DNA of 16,036 nucleotides from Deltaproteobacteria bacterium (lineage in GTDB: Bacteria > Desulfobacterota > DSM-4660 > Desulfatiglandales > HGW-15), in the NCBI GenBank assembly GCA_019308525.1, contig JAFDIC010000039.1:1-16036 (forward strand), given 5' to 3'. The notes under the pieces are model-generated. The model did no database searches and was not told the origin of the DNA. It was given only the letters and a program-made list of their open reading frames with translations. The position numbers and the translations under genes are program-made. Positions 13,406 to 16,036 of this stretch are shown in pieces. Each line of letters begins with the position of its first letter. Within the stretch, counting starts at the first letter, position 1.

Positions 13406-14665
13406 TCATATCATCTCCAGCGCGCAGGCCATTGAAACCCCGCCTCCACCACAGAGGGTGGCAAGCCCCAGGCTTTCCCCCCTTTTTTTCATGGCATATA
13501 TCAGGGTGACCATTATCCGGCATCCCGTTGACCCAACAGGATGTCCCAGCCCGATTCCTGAGCCGTTCACGTTCGTGATCTCCCTGTTCAGTCCCAGCTC
13601 CCTCTCCACTCCCAGATACTGTGCCGCAAAGGCCTCGTTCACCTCGATGAGCTCAAAATCTTGGAGCTTCAACCCTGGATTCTTTTCCAGGAGGTCCCTT
13701 ACAGCGGGCACCGGGCTCAGGCCCATGACCGAGGGATGACATGCCCCTCTGCCGACCGCCCTGATCCTGGCCAGGGGCTGGAGGCCGAGTTCTCTGGCCT
13801 TGTCCGCGGACATGATTATCATGCCGCTTGAACCATCGTTGATGCCCGAAGAATTGCCCGCGGTCACCTTGCCGATCCTGGGGACGAAGGCCGGCGGCAG
13901 CTTGGCCAGTTGTTCCATGGTAAGGCCTGGACGAAAGTGTTCATCCTTGTCGAATAGGATCGGTTGCTTGCCCTTTGGCTGGGGGACCTCGACCGGGACA
14001 ATCTCCTCCTGAAAGTCTCCCTCGAGGGTAGCCCTTTCCACGTTGTTGTGGCTGCGAAGTGCCACTTCATCCATCTCTTCCCTGCTGATATTGTGCATTT
14101 GGGCAACAAATTCGGCCGTGTGACCCATAATATAGGGCTTGCCCTTGAATAGCTCCAGGGGCATGCCCTCCTTGAGAGGACCATCCTCTGGATGGGGAAT
14201 CAGATGGGAGCCGCAATGGAGTGCATGTATCAACATATCCTGGAGGACCTGGTCCTGGAGTTTGCTCCCCCATCGCGCGCTGGGCACGGCATAGGGTATT
14301 CCACTCATGTGCTCTGTGCCGCCCGCCAGTATGACGTCGGCCATTCCGGCCTGAATCATTGCCATGCCGGATATGACGGCCTCCATCCCTGATATGCATA
14401 CCCTGTTGACGGTGGCGGCCGTAACATGCTCTGGGATTCCTGCCAGCAGGGCGCCGACTCGGGCAACGTTCAGGGCATCCGCAGGCTCGACGCAGCACCC
14501 GTAACGGACATCATCAATTATGGTAGGCTCGATTCCGGCCCGCCTCACGGCCTCTTTCATGGTGACGCTGGCCAGGGTCGCGGCATTCACGTCCTTCAAA
14601 CTACCGCCAAAGGCCCCTATGGCCGTCCTACAGGCAGAGACAATAACAACATCTTTCATCCTCAT
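13406..14665 (-). CDS. Thiolase family protein (acetyl-CoA acetyltransferase type)
   Basis: From ATG 14665 the protein is 419 residues, slightly longer than the usual 390-400. It opens DVVIVSACRTAIGAFGGSLK. The nucleophilic cysteine is in NRVCISGMEAV (near residue 90). Downstream catalytic motifs are NEAFAAQ, NGSGIGLGHPVGSTGCR (catalytic His) and LCGGGGVSMACALE (second catalytic Cys), so it should be active. The enzyme joins or splits acyl-CoAs by Claisen condensation or thiolysis in the cytoplasm. Whether it serves beta-oxidation, ketone or polyhydroxyalkanoate metabolism is unclear because no other such gene is visible. GAAGGGGG about 6 nt upstream supports ATG 14665; a GTG at 14689 is less likely. 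It is convergent with the TVP38 remnant. Confidence 0.93.
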   Translation of the reverse strand: MRMKDVVIVSACRTAIGAFGGSLKDVNAATLASVTMKEAVRRAGIEPTIIDDVRYGCCVEPADALNVARVGALLAGIPEHVTAATVNRVCISGMEAVISGMAMIQAGMADVILAGGTEHMSGIPYAVPSARWGSKLQDQVLQDMLIHALHCGSHLIPHPEDGPLKEGMPLELFKGKPYIMGHTAEFVAQMHNISREEMDEVALRSHNNVERATLEGDFQEEIVPVEVPQPKGKQPILFDKDEHFRPGLTMEQLAKLPPAFVPRIGKVTAGNSSGINDGSSGMIIMSADKARELGLQPLARIRAVGRGACHPSVMGLSPVPAVRDLLEKNPGLKLQDFELIEVNEAFAAQYLGVERELGLNREITNVNGSGIGLGHPVGSTGCRIMVTLIYAMKKRGESLGLATLCGGGGVSMACALEMI

Positions 14666-14716
14666 GGCAACCCCCTTCTGTTTTCTCACTTGATTAGATG
14701 ATGACGAAGAATTCTA

Positions 14717-14730
14717 ACCTGCAAACAGGT
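14717..14730. promoter_or_regulatory. Small palindrome upstream of the thiolase gene
   Basis: ACCTG-CAAA-CAGGT is a perfect inverted repeat about 52 bp before the thiolase start. It could be an operator; no clear -35/-10 pair was found around it. Confidence 0.3.
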
Positions 14731-14783
14731 GGCTCGATTTAAGCCTGTCCCCTCTCAAGCCAACGGATAGGGCACAAGCATAT

Positions 14784-15581
14784 CTACCTGCCACCGGGAT
14801 CAAAGGAGACCATCTCAGCCACAAAACTTCCTACTACCACCTTGCTCTTTATCCTCACAGGGATGTGCCGCTTGTCGGCAGTCACCCATATCTGGAGCGT
14901 TGCATCCTTGCTCTTTCTGAACACCCCACCGATGTCTTTGAGGTCCGGCTCGACCAAAAAAGTCTCAAAGGGCTTTCCCCTCACCTTGATTGTTTCTTTG
15001 TTCCCCACTCTTGCCATCCCTGTAACGCATTTCTTACCGTCCGATACTATGGCGCTGATTTGCAGGTCTTCACTGAGATCAAAGAGGCGGAAGGCATAGA
15101 ATACAGAGAGGGGGTCGAAGGCTCCAGGAAGAACAGGGATCGGGGAGCGTGTTTCATCGAAGTTTCTATACTGGGCCAGCCTTCTCTTCCAGTCAAAATT
15201 AACGGTTATGTCCCTCTTTTTTTGACCTTCTTCCTTGACCCTGTAAAGAAGAGAATGGTTGAAGCCTGTATCGACAAAGGCATCAACCCGTCTTCGCACC
15301 CTGTAGAGGAGGTCCACGTATGGGTAAGTCTTTGCTATCATTGCAAAATGATAAGATGGGGTTCTGTTCACTCGCGTCATCGGCAGGACCTGGAGAGTAG
15401 CCTCAGCAGCAGGGATAAAAGCCCATTTAACTATAAAATGGATCTTTTCGCCGGGCCGAAATGGGATGGAATCCCCGGCTGCATAAACCGGAGCAGGACG
15501 CTGGGCGAGTGTGATGACCAAAGACAATACCACTAGGGCGACGAGAAACCCGCCGGAAAGGGTGAGCCCCTTAGACATCAT
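14784..15581 (-). CDS. DUF3108-domain periplasmic protein
   Basis: The 265-residue protein starts with a signal peptide (hydrophobic FLVALVVLSLVITLA, cut near VYA-AGD at about 35). The mature part opens with GEKIHFIVKWAFIPAAEATL, the characteristic start of DUF3108, a beta-barrel-like domain. Later family features are YPYVDLLYRVRRRVDAFVDT, FDWKRRLAQYRNFDE, PGAFDPLSVFYAFR and IWVTADKRHIPVRIKSKVVV. DUF3108 proteins are exported in Proteobacteria; the specific function is unknown. GGAGAGG lies about 7-10 nt before the double ATG at 15578-15581. The start overlaps the end of the upstream gene by 11 nt, so the two are probably translated together. Confidence 0.9.
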   Translation of the reverse strand: MMSKGLTLSGGFLVALVVLSLVITLAQRPAPVYAAGDSIPFRPGEKIHFIVKWAFIPAAEATLQVLPMTRVNRTPSYHFAMIAKTYPYVDLLYRVRRRVDAFVDTGFNHSLLYRVKEEGQKKRDITVNFDWKRRLAQYRNFDETRSPIPVLPGAFDPLSVFYAFRLFDLSEDLQISAIVSDGKKCVTGMARVGNKETIKVRGKPFETFLVEPDLKDIGGVFRKSKDATLQIWVTADKRHIPVRIKSKVVVGSFVAEMVSFDPGGR

Positions 15582-16036
15582 CCTTGGCCCTCTCCACGAG
15601 GAGATACTCGTCCGGGGTCAGGCGAGCGAATATGGTTGCCCCGGGACAGGGCGCCACCAATTTCTTGGGATAGTCATGCCCCAGTACCTGGAAGATTTCA
15701 AGGCAACAGGAGCAGAGATGAGCACTGCGATCAATGGAATAGGGTATGATATCATCTCCCTCTTCCACAAAGAGCAAGGGTTTTACGAAATTGGCATGGT
15801 TTGCCGTGTGGGTGAGGTAGAGATAATCATAGTCCCCCACATCAGAACCCAGCCTCCTCGCCCATCTCAAGTAAATGTTCTTCTCAATTTCCCTGACCTC
15901 AGTCCATTCGGGGGGAATGAGGGCTTTGAAGCGCCCGTTGCTGATAAGAGCATGTTTTTCTTCTCTTCCCGCGTATCTCGGTGGTCGAAAGTTTGTTGAT
16001 CTGACTGTCGCCGATTTGCGAACCCCGTAGCCTTCC
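15571..16036 (-). CDS. Hypothetical cysteine-containing protein, 5' end outside window
   Basis: The frame is open from the right window edge to a TAA at 15571-15573, about 154 residues of C-terminal part. No family is recognised. The visible part reads NGRFKALIPPEWTEVREIEK, a helix with DYLYLTHTANHANF, then a cysteine group HLCSCCLEIFQVLG and PKKLVAPCPGATIFARL. The CxCC and later CPG cysteines could bind a metal or form disulfides. No membrane segment is seen in this part. The 11-nt overlap with the DUF3108 gene indicates co-transcription and a possible shared envelope role, which is inference. Confidence 0.7.
   Translation of the reverse strand, partial: EGYGVRKSATVRSTNFRPPRYAGREEKHALISNGRFKALIPPEWTEVREIEKNIYLRWARRLGSDVGDYDYLYLTHTANHANFVKPLLFVEEGDDIIPYSIDRSAHLCSCCLEIFQVLGHDYPKKLVAPCPGATIFARLTPDEYLLVERAKDDV

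Overview
The window reads as chromosomal DNA of a Desulfobacterota (former Deltaproteobacteria) bacterium. I infer this from gene content: an MglA-type GTPase with a roadblock partner, stand-alone DsrE-like proteins, a PAS-PAS-PP2C phosphatase, a DUF3108 protein and a lone thiolase. No rRNA, tRNA, complete transposon or CRISPR array is visible.

Left part (1-5.5 kb, minus strand): a four-gene signalling operon runs roadblock/LC7 protein, MglA-like GTPase, an unrecognised helical protein, then a winged-helix protein with a DUF8082-like C-terminus that leaves the window at position 1. It is headed by a near-consensus sigma-54 promoter (2527-2542). Upstream lie a PAS-PAS-SpoIIE-type phosphatase and a small coiled-coil/basic/winged-helix DNA-binding protein. 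Middle (5.6-8.9 kb): a PilZ protein reads rightward from a promoter overlapped by a palindrome. A REP/MITE-like palindrome follows, then a three-gene cluster of small DsrE/DsrH-like proteins. Facing it on the minus strand are a small protein resembling the start of IS1634-type transposases and a DjlA-like co-chaperone.

Centre (9.0-9.63 kb): a second copy of the PilZ promoter/palindrome drives about 535 bp with no convincing ORF, many strong hairpins and a textbook intrinsic terminator. This is the best candidate in the window for an undescribed structured RNA. Right part (9.8-13.3 kb, plus strand): a small secreted protein, a PP-loop ATPase-fold protein with a CxxCxxC motif, a secreted protein with two CARDB-like repeats, and a 5'-truncated TVP38/TMEM64 membrane-protein remnant. 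Far right (13.4-16.0 kb, minus strand): a thiolase, a DUF3108 periplasmic protein, and an overlapping upstream gene cut by the window edge.

The left half is mostly signal transduction (GTPase switch, c-di-GMP receptor, phosphatase). The two palindromic promoters suggest that the PilZ gene and the ncRNA candidate share a regulator.
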